Shown here: piece by piece, positions 9,422-17,717 of the stretch | How positions within the stretch are numbered: the first letter of the stretch is position 1 | Layout of the letters: each line of letters starts with the position of its first letter | Source: an uncultured Clostridia bacterium | Lineage (GTDB): Bacteria; Bacillota; Clostridia; TANB77; CAG-465 | DNA: 34,078 nt | Reading direction: 5' to 3' | Assembly: GCA_944388575.1 (NCBI GenBank) | Contig: CALXJF010000016.1 | Location: forward strand, 1-34,078 | Position numbers and translations under genes: made by a program | Notes under the pieces: generated by a model | Seen by the model: only the letters and a program-made list of their open reading frames with translations | What the model was told of the DNA's origin: nothing | The model's database searches: none

Positions 9422-9457
9422 ATTGTCACTTTAGATTATAATAAATCTATGAACTAA

Positions 9458-10372
9458 TTATAGTTTTAACACCAAGCCATTTATAATCAAACCAGCCGCT
9501 GTGCCCATCAAAAGTACATTTTCTCCACTTATTATTTTTCTTTCGTCTAAAGCCTTTTTTAAAGCAAAAGGAATAGAAGCAGATACCATATTACCATAAT
9601 TTTTTACAATATTAATATATGGCTTTTTTATATTAGAACGTTTCATAACTATATCTAATATTCTGCTTGCTTGATGCGGAACTACATAATCAATATCATT
9701 ACAATTATTACACATCTCTTTATAAACTGCTGGAAGTTCTTGTAATATCAATTTTATTGCATTTATTCCATTCATTCTAAAAAAATATTTTCTTCTATTT
9801 TCATCACATAGCTCATGAACTGTTAGTCCTGCAGCACCGCCTAAAATCTCAGTGTCATGTGCTCCTTTAGGAAACGTTTTTTGTAACGAATATATAACAC
9901 CTTTGTCCTCATTAGTAGCTTCAACAATAGTTGCAACTGCACAATCACTAAAAAGTTCATATGTTTCTTTACTTAAATTGTCTAAAGCTTTAGAAGGAAC
10001 ATCTGATGCAATTATCAATACTTTATTGTATCTATTTGCATCTAAAAAATATGAAACAATATCTAGTGCTGAAATATAACTAGTACAGGTAGTGTTAATA
10101 TCTATACACGGTATACCTCTAAAATCATCAAATTGCTCATAAACTAATGAAGACATATTAGGGATTAACTGGTAAGGAACTGCACAACACGATATAATCA
10201 AATCGATGTCAGAAATAGAAAGATTTGTACTTGCAAATACTTTTTTTATTGCACCAACTGCTAAAGACATTTGTGTTTCTTGACCTGAGATCCGATACCT
10301 TGTCTGATCACCAAATATCTCAGTTTTTTGTGGTAAATTATATTCTATTCCTAAAATTTTTAATCTTCTCAT
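9458..10372 (-). CDS. 3-oxoacyl-ACP synthase III (KAS III / FabH-like)
   Basis: This 304-aa thiolase-fold condensing enzyme has the KAS III Cys-His-Asn triad visible: Cys96 in INTTCTSYISALD, His233 in VVPHQASRILD and Asn261 in YGNMVSASIPFA. It would catalyse a decarboxylative or non-decarboxylative Claisen condensation of acyl thioesters. It lacks the neighbours of primary fatty-acid synthesis (no fabD, fabG or acpP) and instead ends an operon with an adenylate-forming enzyme, an MBL-fold hydrolase and an NAD-dependent reductase. This points to a specialised acyl product, somewhat like OleA in olefin clusters. Codon 27 is an in-frame CGG (10292-10294) in GDQTRYRIS, where Arg fits and the zero frame continues correctly. 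This codon use is unlike the native genes of the window. Confidence 0.88.
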   Translation of the reverse strand: MRRLKILGIEYNLPQKTEIFGDQTRYRISGQETQMSLAVGAIKKVFASTNLSISDIDLIISCCAVPYQLIPNMSSLVYEQFDDFRGIPCIDINTTCTSYISALDIVSYFLDANRYNKVLIIASDVPSKALDNLSKETYELFSDCAVATIVEATNEDKGVIYSLQKTFPKGAHDTEILGGAAGLTVHELCDENRRKYFFRMNGINAIKLILQELPAVYKEMCNNCNDIDYVVPHQASRILDIVMKRSNIKKPYINIVKNYGNMVSASIPFALKKALDERKIISGENVLLMGTAAGLIINGLVLKL

Positions 10373-10390
10373 AATTACACTCCTTAAATT

Positions 10391-11665
10391 TTAAAACATT
10401 CTTCTTACTCTAATCAATTTAGTAGAGCCGTCAAAATTATAATCTTTAAACTCTATTTTAGGCATTTTAAAAGAAAGATCCTTAGAGAGTTTTGTAAAAG
10501 CTTGTATAATATCTTCTTTTGATTGATTAAAGTTTTTGGAAACAATATATATTTTTATGCGATTTTTTTCCACCTGTTCAACTCTATACTGCTCAACATC
10601 ATCAGCCAAAAGTATACATCTTCTTATATAATCTGGATAAACTTCTACTTCTTTATTTAGATTATTTTCAAAAATAAATATATCATCTTGTCGCCCCTCA
10701 ATTTTTTTTATTTTACAAAAAAAAGAACCACAACTACATTTTTGATTATCCTCTACCAATATATCATTTAATCTATACCTTATAATTGGTTGAGATGTTC
10801 TACACATATCTGTAATGATAGGAATAAATCTTTTGTTTTCTTTATCTATATATTGCTTTTCTAGTTTTATAATATCTTCATTGATGTGTAAATTTCCGGC
10901 TGAACAGGTATATGCTAAGAACCCCTCTGTACATTGATATATCTGATCTACTCTTAATCCAAAACATCTCTCTATCTTTTCTCTATCACTATCCTCTAAA
11001 ATTTCTGCTACCGATATAATTTTCCTAGGAGATATATTTACAGAAGATGATTTAACAAGTTGTAATAAAACCTGTGGCGGTGATACTAATATATCTGGAT
11101 TGAATTCATTTAATTTTAATATATTTTCATTTATATTATTATACATATCAAAATATTTAAAACTAATATTCTTAGAACCTATTGTTTGATACAAATTACT
11201 ATCTGCTCTTAGGAACATCGCAATCTTATACTTATGAAAAATAGAAGAATATAGACATCTAGCAAGTATAGCACCTGTCCACATACATCTTTCTTTATCA
11301 CTAACTATAAACACACCCCTATGTCCTGAAGTTCCAGAAGATAATCCTACAGTATATTTACCAACTTTAGGTTTAAAGTTTCTTGATATCTCACCTTTAA
11401 TACTTACATTAAATGCTTCATCTAATTTCATATTAACGGTATTTATTATATTAAAATTCTCCATAAATTCTTTTTTATCTATAATAGGAATATTTTGAAA
11501 CTTCTCTATTTTTGACTTATTATAAAATTTTGACTTAATAGATACTTTTTTTATTAAATGTTTTAGCTTCTTATTTTGATATTTTTCTAAACATCTTCTT
11601 GAATTAAATCTATGAAAATATTTAAAAATCACATAATAGAACAAAATCCGTAATTTTTCAAACAT
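10391..11665 (-). CDS. CapK / F390-synthetase-like adenylate-forming enzyme
   Basis: This 424-aa protein belongs to the ANL superfamily in the phenylacetate-CoA ligase/CapK branch. Visible motifs are the phosphate-binding loop GLSSGTSGHRGVF (about residues 107-119), a core YQCTEGFLAYTC-type segment and RYRLNDILVEDNQKCSCG near residue 318. It would activate a carboxylic acid as acyl-AMP and pass it to CoA, a carrier or an amine; the substrate cannot be told. It is 18 bases upstream of the ketoacyl synthase in the same operon. Codon 6 is CGG (11648-11650), read as Arg in the zero frame; skipping the C would give an early stop, so this gene appears to use standard decoding. The N-terminus (about 1-60) is basic and may bind membrane. 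Confidence 0.8.
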   Translation of the reverse strand: MFEKLRILFYYVIFKYFHRFNSRRCLEKYQNKKLKHLIKKVSIKSKFYNKSKIEKFQNIPIIDKKEFMENFNIINTVNMKLDEAFNVSIKGEISRNFKPKVGKYTVGLSSGTSGHRGVFIVSDKERCMWTGAILARCLYSSIFHKYKIAMFLRADSNLYQTIGSKNISFKYFDMYNNINENILKLNEFNPDILVSPPQVLLQLVKSSSVNISPRKIISVAEILEDSDREKIERCFGLRVDQIYQCTEGFLAYTCSAGNLHINEDIIKLEKQYIDKENKRFIPIITDMCRTSQPIIRYRLNDILVEDNQKCSCGSFFCKIKKIEGRQDDIFIFENNLNKEVEVYPDYIRRCILLADDVEQYRVEQVEKNRIKIYIVSKNFNQSKEDIIQAFTKLSKDLSFKMPKIEFKDYNFDGSTKLIRVRRMF

Positions 11666-11681
11666 AATTTATACCTCCATA

Positions 11682-12470
11682 CTATACATTATCATGACTA
11701 CATATTAAACAATATTCACGCTGCTCTTTTAAAAAGTTTTTTATTTTTTGTTGAGTAGATAAATACTTTTTTATATCTTGATGAATAACCTTAGGAGCAA
11801 TTCTTAGTGTTAATTTGCTTAAAATTTCAGCTCTAAGCCAACATGCATCTGCTACAAATATAATCTTATTAGATGGAATAATAAGCCCTATTTGACCTTT
11901 TACATGACCACTAAGCTCTACAGCTAATATGTTTTTATCTCCAAAGATATCAACCACTCTATTAAAATACTTCGTATTTATTACTTGCATTTTATCTATA
12001 TCTATTAATCTTTGCAAAAAATCTTTAGGAATATCTTCTTTACACACTAAAAGATTATTTAAAGATTTTTTAAATAATGTAAAAGATGTAATGAATTTAG
12101 CCTTTTTAAATTTCTTTATTTCTCCTATATGGTCTGGATGAAAATGCGTTAAAAAAACGTAATTAATTTCTTCAGGCTCTATGCCATCTTTTTTCAATTG
12201 ATAAGTAATAGTATCTTCCTTATTAATCACAGCGTAGTTTAATTTATTATACACTATTTTAACAAGATTTAAACTCTTAATAGACTCTCCATATCCAGTA
12301 TCAACTAAAATAAGCCCATGTTCTTTATGTTTAATTAAAATGCAATTAGCAAAAAACTTAAATTTACTACCATATTTATATTCTTTATACAGTAATCCTA
12401 AGTCATTTATACAGTATCCACATTTATACACCTTAACTATTTCTATTGAATTGTTTATACCACTTAGCAT
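11682..12470 (-). CDS. MBL-fold metallo-hydrolase
   Basis: This 262-aa metallo-beta-lactamase-fold protein has the zinc motif HFHPDH at residues 109-114 (in FLTHFHPDHIGEI), LILVDTGYGES upstream, and later zinc-ligand regions LSGHVKGQIGLI, FVADACW and CSHDN at the C-terminus. It is probably a thioesterase- or lactonase-like hydrolase acting on the product of the neighbouring condensing enzyme, in the position that an alpha/beta hydrolase has in ole clusters; this role is inferred. Its ATG at 12470 lies 38 bases inside the end of the upstream reductase gene, suggesting translational coupling. No in-frame CGG is present. Confidence 0.82.
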   Translation of the reverse strand: MLSGINNSIEIVKVYKCGYCINDLGLLYKEYKYGSKFKFFANCILIKHKEHGLILVDTGYGESIKSLNLVKIVYNKLNYAVINKEDTITYQLKKDGIEPEEINYVFLTHFHPDHIGEIKKFKKAKFITSFTLFKKSLNNLLVCKEDIPKDFLQRLIDIDKMQVINTKYFNRVVDIFGDKNILAVELSGHVKGQIGLIIPSNKIIFVADACWLRAEILSKLTLRIAPKVIHQDIKKYLSTQQKIKNFLKEQREYCLICSHDNV

Positions 12471-13431
12471 ATTCTTCTATCCCCTTTTCTAATGTAATAA
12501 TAGGCTTATAATGTAATTTATTCTTTGCCTTAGTTATATCTAATGTTTGCGAATTACCTATAGTACATACAGTATATCTTGTTAAAATTGGCTCTTTATA
12601 TATATTTAAAAGTTTATGTACACTTTCAAGTATATATGCAACTGTATACATAAATTTAAAATTAACATGTATGTACCTTGGTTTTTCATCTATTAAGCCA
12701 AACAATAAATTTAATAGATAGTCAACATTTACACTTTGATCGTTAGTAATATTAAAGATCTCATACTTATTATCACCCAAGTCATACTTTAAACTTAACA
12801 TTACAGCCTCTACTACATTTGTAACATGAGTAATATCAATTATACTTTTTCCTTTATTGATGTATGGAATACCTATTTTTTTATTAACGTTTATCAGCCG
12901 TGGGATAATACTTGTATCTCCTATTCCAAAAATTCCTCTTGGACGTAAAATAATAAACTTTGTATCAGAAGAAAACGTACTTTTTATAATCTCTTGTTCA
13001 GCTAATAACTTAGTCTTTATATAATATGTAAAATCATTTACACTTGGACAATCCTCCTCTTTAATACCAAACCTATCTTTAGAATTAGTATATACACTTG
13101 GTGAAGAAATATGTATACATCTTTGTATTTTATTATGTTTACACACTTGTATTATATTTCTTGTTGCTATAACATTATTGAGCATAAAGTCTTCTTCTTT
13201 TCCCCATACTGTAGATAAAGCTGCAGTATGTATTATACAATCTACTCCATTTGAACATTTTATTAATTGCTCTATGTCTATTAGATCAAGATTATGAAAT
13301 TCAATATCATTAATGATATCTATTTCTTTTCTATGTCGACTAACTCCTATTACTTTATGTCCTTCACTTAGTAATCTTTTAGCAACATACTGACCTAAAA
13401 AACCTGTTACACCTGTTAATAGTACTTTCAA
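12433..13431 (-). CDS. NAD(P)-dependent extended-SDR reductase/epimerase
   Basis: This extended short-chain dehydrogenase has the N-terminal nucleotide-binding motif LLTGVTGFLGQYVAK, the catalytic Ser region IHISSPSVY, the Tyr-x3-Lys pair in YYIKTKLLAEQ and LRPRGIFGIGD. It resembles 3-beta-hydroxysteroid dehydrogenase/OleD-like reductases, which reduce beta-keto acyl products. I chose the TTG at 13431 (MKVLLTG) because AGGAG lies 9 bases upstream; the in-frame TTG at 13440 is too close to the site. It is the first gene of the four-gene operon, behind a consensus promoter. Codon 181 of the longer reading is CGG (12898-12900) in SIIPRLINV, where Arg is the expected family residue, and the C-skipped frame hits a stop at once. 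Confidence 0.85.
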   Translation of the reverse strand: MKVLLTGVTGFLGQYVAKRLLSEGHKVIGVSRHRKEIDIINDIEFHNLDLIDIEQLIKCSNGVDCIIHTAALSTVWGKEEDFMLNNVIATRNIIQVCKHNKIQRCIHISSPSVYTNSKDRFGIKEEDCPSVNDFTYYIKTKLLAEQEIIKSTFSSDTKFIILRPRGIFGIGDTSIIPRLINVNKKIGIPYINKGKSIIDITHVTNVVEAVMLSLKYDLGDNKYEIFNITNDQSVNVDYLLNLLFGLIDEKPRYIHVNFKFMYTVAYILESVHKLLNIYKEPILTRYTVCTIGNSQTLDITKAKNKLHYKPIITLEKGIEEYAKWYKQFNRNS

Positions 13432-13505
13432 ATTGATCAACTCCTTTTATTTAATAACTAAAAACAATTAAAATTTTAATTGCTTAAACAATTTACTGTA
13501 GACAA

Positions 13506-13541
13506 ATTATATCACAGTGATTTAATTATGTCAATTTGACA
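13506..13541. promoter_or_regulatory. Divergent promoter region with overlapping -35 palindrome
   Basis: On the minus strand a consensus TTGACA (13529-13534), a 17-base spacer and TATAAT (13506-13511) drive the reductase-to-KAS operon. On the plus strand a second TTGACA (13536-13541) faces the glycosyltransferase gene, though its -10 box is poor. The two -35 boxes form the palindrome TGTCAATTTGACA, which could also be an operator. Confidence 0.7.
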
Positions 13542-13616
13542 CTAAAGTATTAATTTTAGCTTATTTATATTTACAGTAATTTTAAATTATGTTATAAATA
13601 ACATTAGGTGATTATT

Positions 13617-14780
13617 TTGAAAACAATTATATTTTTTTCTACTCCTGCTCAAGGACACATAAATGCCGTATATCCAATAATAAAAAAAATGTCAAAAAAA
13701 TATAATATTATTGTATTCTCTTCAAAAAAATATAAAGATTTTATCTTGTCTTTAAATGCAAAATTTATCGAATACCCAATAAATTTTGACGATTACCATT
13801 TAGATGAAAAAACTTCCAATTTTTATAATTTAGCAAAAAACTTAATGTGTTTAAATAGAAAACTATATAAGTTGTTAATAAATGAAATACAAAAAATCAG
13901 TCCAGACCTCATCATATATGATTCTATGTGTTCATTTGGAAAACTTATATCATATAAACTTAATATAAAATCAGTATGTTTTGTAACAACTTTAGCATTT
14001 AATTGGTATATATATTTTTTAAAAGGAATGTTTATATACGACATACCTCTTTTTATAAAAAAAGGAGGTTCCTTACTCAATTTAATAAAATCTGAACGTG
14101 ACTTTAGAAAAGAGTTTAAACTTCCAAAATTAAATATTATGGATTTATTTATAAATGAAACAGACAAAACACTAGTCTTTACCCCACCCGAATTTCAACC
14201 ATTAAGAATAACTTTTCCAAGTAACTTTTATTTTATAGGAACGACTATTAAAGATAGACTAAAAGTTTCAGCTAAAGATATCAACATAGAGAAGTTTAAT
14301 GTAGTAGACATATATATATCCCTTGGAACGATATTTACTGAAAAGGAATTCATATTATCTAAATTTGTGGATATGTATAAGAATTCAAACTCAAATATTG
14401 TAATATCAGCTGGAAAATTATTTAAAAATTATCAAAATTATGATAACATTATTTCTAGTAGAAATATAAATCAATTAAAAATTTTAAAAAAAAGCCGTAT
14501 ATTTGTAAATCATGCAGGTCTAAATAGTGTATACGAAAGTATATACTTAGGTACTTATCAAGTGTGTATACCACAACAAAACGAACAATTATTAGTTGCA
14601 AAAATTATTCAGAGAAAAAAATTAGGAAAATACTTACGTTTTAAAAATAATAAAAATTTTTTCAAAAAAATAAAATATGAAGATTACTCGAAAAATATTA
14701 ACAAATATAGTAAAATATTCAAAAAATATAATGCCACTAAAATAGCTATAGATATCATAAATGATTATATTAGTGATTAA
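13617..14780 (+). CDS. MGT-like UDP-glycosyltransferase (GT1 family)
   Basis: This GT-B glycosyltransferase of about 387 aa resembles macrolide glycosyltransferases. The N-terminus IIFFSTPAQGHINAVYPI is the acceptor-side signature of the MGT/UGT group. The C-terminal donor-binding region includes IYISLGTIFTEKE and NHAGLNSVYESIYLGT, followed by the CIPQQNEQ sugar-nucleotide motif. It would transfer a sugar from a UDP-sugar to a lipophilic acceptor, plausibly the product of the divergent KAS operon. I chose the TTG at 13617, which follows AGGTGA at 5-6 bases, over the GTG at 13608 inside the ribosome site. Both divergent genes start with TTG-AAA. The very high Lys/Asn/Ile content matches the local AT bias. 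Confidence 0.82.
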   Translation: MKTIIFFSTPAQGHINAVYPIIKKMSKKYNIIVFSSKKYKDFILSLNAKFIEYPINFDDYHLDEKTSNFYNLAKNLMCLNRKLYKLLINEIQKISPDLIIYDSMCSFGKLISYKLNIKSVCFVTTLAFNWYIYFLKGMFIYDIPLFIKKGGSLLNLIKSERDFRKEFKLPKLNIMDLFINETDKTLVFTPPEFQPLRITFPSNFYFIGTTIKDRLKVSAKDINIEKFNVVDIYISLGTIFTEKEFILSKFVDMYKNSNSNIVISAGKLFKNYQNYDNIISSRNINQLKILKKSRIFVNHAGLNSVYESIYLGTYQVCIPQQNEQLLVAKIIQRKKLGKYLRFKNNKNFFKKIKYEDYSKNINKYSKIFKKYNATKIAIDIINDYISD

Positions 14781-14784
14781 AATC

Positions 14785-14860
14785 AAGATCTATAATAAAT
14801 ACTATTGCAAAATTTAATAAGCAAATTCTTATTCAAATTATGCTATTTATTATAGATCTT
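14785..14860. repeat. Long inverted repeat between convergent genes
   Basis: A perfect 17-bp inverted repeat (14785-14801 with 14844-14860) has a 42-base AT-rich interior, starts 5 bases after the glycosyltransferase stop and ends 17 bases before the stop of the convergent gene. It is probably a bidirectional transcription barrier, but it lacks a classical T tract. Confidence 0.6.
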
Positions 14861-14876
14861 TGAACCATAAAACACT

Positions 14877-15737
14877 CTATTTTTCTAAACTATAATCTGA
14901 AATTAAATACTTTCCTTCTTTTTTTACTAATGTCCATGTACTAATTTCTAAAGAATTACTATCTATACTTCCTGAATCTATATTACTTTTTAATAGAGAT
15001 TGCTGTGTATTTACTTCATCAAGCATTTCTTCATCTGAGATATTCATAAGTAAATTCTTCATATTGGAATCTGAATAAATCTTCTCTTCTGGAAGAGTAT
15101 CTTCGTTTCCTATATCATATTCTCTATGAATATATAATCTATATGATCTAACTGTAGCTTTATCACTATATTCTTTAATTTCATAAGGTACCTCAACTAT
15201 ATAGTCAAAATTACTTCCAGCATACCCTCTAGCTACAATAACATAGTTTTCCGTCTCAGTATTATATGTATCATCTTCAAAAACAGCTTTATGTTTTAAA
15301 TTAGTAGCATCTTCAAAGATTGTACTAGCTACCTCTTGTAAATCCTTTTTTGTAATATAACTCCCAATATAATCTTCACCCTCTCTTAAATAACTAGAAT
15401 ATTCTTGATAAGTAGTCATCAAAGAAAAAGTATACATTATTTTGAAATCATTACTTAAACCATTTGCATCTAGCTCATCATATAATTTTTTAGAATATAT
15501 ATTTGGTATTAGAATTTTAGACAATATTTCATTTCCAACTTTACTATCTAATGCCACTTCTTCTCCTTCTTCATCTAAAAGCTGTGAACTTTCCTCTTCA
15601 ACTATATTATCGTCTTGCATAGTTTCTTCATTTTTGTTTTCAACTTCATTATTTAAATTAACTAATATTATTCCTAAACAAACACTTACAATAATTGCAC
15701 AAATAATTAATATTACTATTATAACTTTTTTCTTCAT
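14877..15737 (-). CDS. Membrane-anchored extracellular protein, unknown function
   Basis: This 286-aa protein has an uncleaved signal anchor (about residues 4-27, VIIVILIICAIIVSVCLGII), an acidic linker (about 30-65) and an extracellular domain (about 70-286) of mixed helices and strands, with segments such as YVIVARGYAGSNFDYIVEV and LEISTWTLVKKEGKYLISDY. The C-terminal strand pattern recalls NTF2-like or DUF-type secreted domains, but I do not recognise a family. It starts with ATG after AAAGGGGG, 22 bases downstream of the recO stop, and is probably the last gene of the era-yqzL-recO unit. No sense CGG is present. Confidence 0.8.
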   Translation of the reverse strand: MKKKVIIVILIICAIIVSVCLGIILVNLNNEVENKNEETMQDDNIVEEESSQLLDEEGEEVALDSKVGNEILSKILIPNIYSKKLYDELDANGLSNDFKIMYTFSLMTTYQEYSSYLREGEDYIGSYITKKDLQEVASTIFEDATNLKHKAVFEDDTYNTETENYVIVARGYAGSNFDYIVEVPYEIKEYSDKATVRSYRLYIHREYDIGNEDTLPEEKIYSDSNMKNLLMNISDEEMLDEVNTQQSLLKSNIDSGSIDSNSLEISTWTLVKKEGKYLISDYSLEK

Positions 15738-15759
15738 ATATCCCCCTTTAATTATATTA

Positions 15760-16470
15760 TTATATACTACTTGTCATAGCATCAGCAAATACTTGTCCAA
15801 ATAGTTTAAAATCTGACGTTTCTTTAAGTTCAAAAGAAAATATCTTTTTTATATCAACTGCAAGTACATATCTAATAGCAATTAAAGTTGATTTTGAGAT
15901 TTTGATATATCTTCTCTTATCTAAACTTGTACATTTTTTACAATAAAAGTTATTACTAACATAATCATAATATATCTCATTATTTTCTAAATCATTCTGG
16001 CAATTTGAACACATATTAACTCTTGGAGCAAATCCAAGTATTTGAAATAATTTTATTTTAAATGTAGATATTAAAACATTTACATCTTTATCATATTTAT
16101 CAATAACATATATAGTATTTAAAAATAGCTTTAAAATTTTATCAGTATCTTGATTTTCATCTGTAATAGCATTTAACATTCTTGTTAAATCAAATATAGG
16201 AGTTAACTTATCAAGATCAACTCTTAAATTATAAAAAGTATTGATGACTTCAGCATTATTTACATAATAAAAATTTCTACTTTTATATAATACAAATTCG
16301 CTATACACTAAATATTGAGCATTTGCAAGAATTGGACTATTTGTTTTTTTTGCTCCTCTAGCAATACATGCTATTTTTCCTAAGTCATCCGTTAATAAAG
16401 TTATTATTTTATCATTTTCTTTATATGTTGTTTCCTTTATTACTATTCCTTTCACTTTTATCAAGTTCAC
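15760..16470 (-). CDS. recO: DNA repair protein RecO
   Basis: RecO works with RecR in loading RecA onto single-stranded DNA at gaps. The N-terminal OB fold reads NLIKVKGIVIKETTYKENDKI, matching the family start, and the middle carries the four-Cys zinc site MCSNCQND...FYCKKC near residue 150-175. The length of about 236 aa is typical. I chose the GTG at 16470 because AGGTGA lies 8 bases upstream and gives the family-type N-terminus; the GTG at 16482 is inside this ribosome site. The start overlaps the 3' end of yqzL by 50 bases. Confidence 0.93.
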   Translation of the reverse strand: MNLIKVKGIVIKETTYKENDKIITLLTDDLGKIACIARGAKKTNSPILANAQYLVYSEFVLYKSRNFYYVNNAEVINTFYNLRVDLDKLTPIFDLTRMLNAITDENQDTDKILKLFLNTIYVIDKYDKDVNVLISTFKIKLFQILGFAPRVNMCSNCQNDLENNEIYYDYVSNNFYCKKCTSLDKRRYIKISKSTLIAIRYVLAVDIKKIFSFELKETSDFKLFGQVFADAMTSSI

Positions 16471-16600
16471 TAAAAACGTCACCTTTTTCCTTTAGTACAT
16501 TTTGCATATTATTATTTATTTCCATTAATTTTTTATATTCAATAAAACTTTCAACATTTCCAGTTTTATAAAAATGATCCCAAGCTATTTTTTCATACAT
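16421..16600 (-). CDS. YqzL-family small protein
   Basis: This 59-aa protein lies between era and recO, where Firmicutes carry yqzL. Its N-terminus AWDHFYKTGNVESFIEYKKL matches the family pattern (Trp, aromatic, Thr-Gly-Asn, then a helix). The C-terminal half is polar and extended compared with the usual roughly 45-50 aa. The ATG at 16600 follows AGGTGA by 5 bases; the GTG at 16609 lies within that site. It overlaps recO by 50 bases, indicating coupled translation. Function is unknown. Confidence 0.75.
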   Translation of the reverse strand: MYEKIAWDHFYKTGNVESFIEYKKLMEINNNMQNVLKEKGDVFSELDKSERNSNKGNNI

Positions 16601-16669
16601 AATACTCACCTACTAATATTATTTTATGTATTTTTAAATGCTATATACGAAAAATAATGTCAAATTATA

Positions 16670-17584
16670 TCAAAATTTGCTTCTTATATTTTTAATATAA
16701 TTTTCATTTTGTTGCCAATTTTCTCTAACTTTAACCCAAATTTTTAAATTAACTTTATCTTCTAACATAGACTCTATATCTGCTCTTGCTAAACTTCCAA
16801 TCTTCTTTAACATATTACCATCTTTTCCAATTATTATCCCTTTATGAGAATTTTTTTCACAAATGATATCTACATCTATATCATAAATAGCTTGCTTTTC
16901 TCTATTTTTCCTTTTTTTAAATTTTTGAACTTCGACTTTTATACCATGCGGTATTTCTTCATCCAATAAATTAAGAGCCTTTTCTCTTATAATTTCTTCT
17001 GTTAACTCTCTTTCTGTCATATCTGTAATATCTTCTTCTGAATATATTCTTTCACCCTCAGGTAAATATTCTTCTATTTCTTTTATAAGTAAATCTATTC
17101 CATCATTTTTAAAAACAGAAATAGGGATTATCTCCTTAAAATTACCACCTATAGATTTAAAAAAATCGTCATATACTTTTATTATCTTTAAAATTTTTCC
17201 TTTTTCAATTTTATCTATCTTATTTATTGCTAAAATTACTTTGGATTTCGAATTTACAATATTCTTCATTATATTTTCATTAGCTATATCAATAGTAGGT
17301 CTTGAAGCATCCACCAAATATATAATAACATCTACAGATGCTATAGCTGCTTCAACGCCTTTCATCATATATTCTCCCATTTTATGCTTTGGTATATGAA
17401 CTCCCGGAGTATCTATAAAAATCATCTGAGAATTTTTATTAGTTATTATTCCTTTTATATTATATCTTGTTGTTTGAGGTTTTGGAGTAGTTATTGCTAC
17501 TTTAAATCCAACTAATTTATTTACAAGAGTTGATTTACCCGCATTAGGCTTACCAACAACTGTTATATATCCACATTTAAACAT
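16670..17584 (-). CDS. era: GTPase Era
   Basis: Era binds 16S rRNA and aids maturation of the 30S subunit. The 304-aa protein shows the GTPase motifs G1 GKPNAGKST (residues 11-19), the switch region TTRYNIKGI, G3 DTPG, G4 NKID, and a C-terminal KH RNA-binding domain with GKDGNMLKKIG. Length and order are standard. It is the first gene of the era-yqzL-recO unit. The ATG is the first codon of MFKCGYITVVG. CGG occurs in it only out of frame. Confidence 0.97.
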   Translation of the reverse strand: MFKCGYITVVGKPNAGKSTLVNKLVGFKVAITTPKPQTTRYNIKGIITNKNSQMIFIDTPGVHIPKHKMGEYMMKGVEAAIASVDVIIYLVDASRPTIDIANENIMKNIVNSKSKVILAINKIDKIEKGKILKIIKVYDDFFKSIGGNFKEIIPISVFKNDGIDLLIKEIEEYLPEGERIYSEEDITDMTERELTEEIIREKALNLLDEEIPHGIKVEVQKFKKRKNREKQAIYDIDVDIICEKNSHKGIIIGKDGNMLKKIGSLARADIESMLEDKVNLKIWVKVRENWQQNENYIKNIRSKF

Positions 17585-17609
17585 ATTAATACCTACCTTT
17601 TATTATGTA

Positions 17610-17638
17610 ATTATATCAAAAATTATTTAAAAATACAA
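17610..17638 (-). promoter_or_regulatory. Promoter for the era-yqzL-recO unit
   Basis: On the minus strand there is TTGTAT (17633-17638), a 17-base spacer and a perfect TATAAT (17610-17615), about 26 bases upstream of the era ATG. It is back to back with the promoter of the plus-strand small-protein cluster. Confidence 0.5.
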
Positions 17639-17666
17639 TGATTTAAAAATTATAATATTTATTAAG

Positions 17667-17696
17667 TTAACAAAACTTTTTAATAAGTCATATAAT
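17667..17696 (+). promoter_or_regulatory. Promoter for the small Cys-protein cluster
   Basis: TTAACA (17667-17672), an 18-base spacer and TATAAT (17691-17696) lie 21 bases upstream of the first ATG. The ribosome site GAGGTGAT follows. It looks like an ordinary vegetative sigma-A promoter rather than an obvious sporulation-specific one. Confidence 0.55.
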
Positions 17697-17717
17697 AAAT
17701 GTAACGAGGTGATTTTA

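Noticed and set aside
9245-9457. T-box leader ahead of hisS
   Set aside because: The gap to the previous terminator is short, a consensus promoter lies just before the gene, and no T-box core or specifier stem is present.
9458-13440. CGG reassigned to another amino acid (for example Trp or Gln) throughout the genome
   Set aside because: In the native genes CGG is followed by loss of frame rather than a substituted residue, and in the island Arg fits the context.
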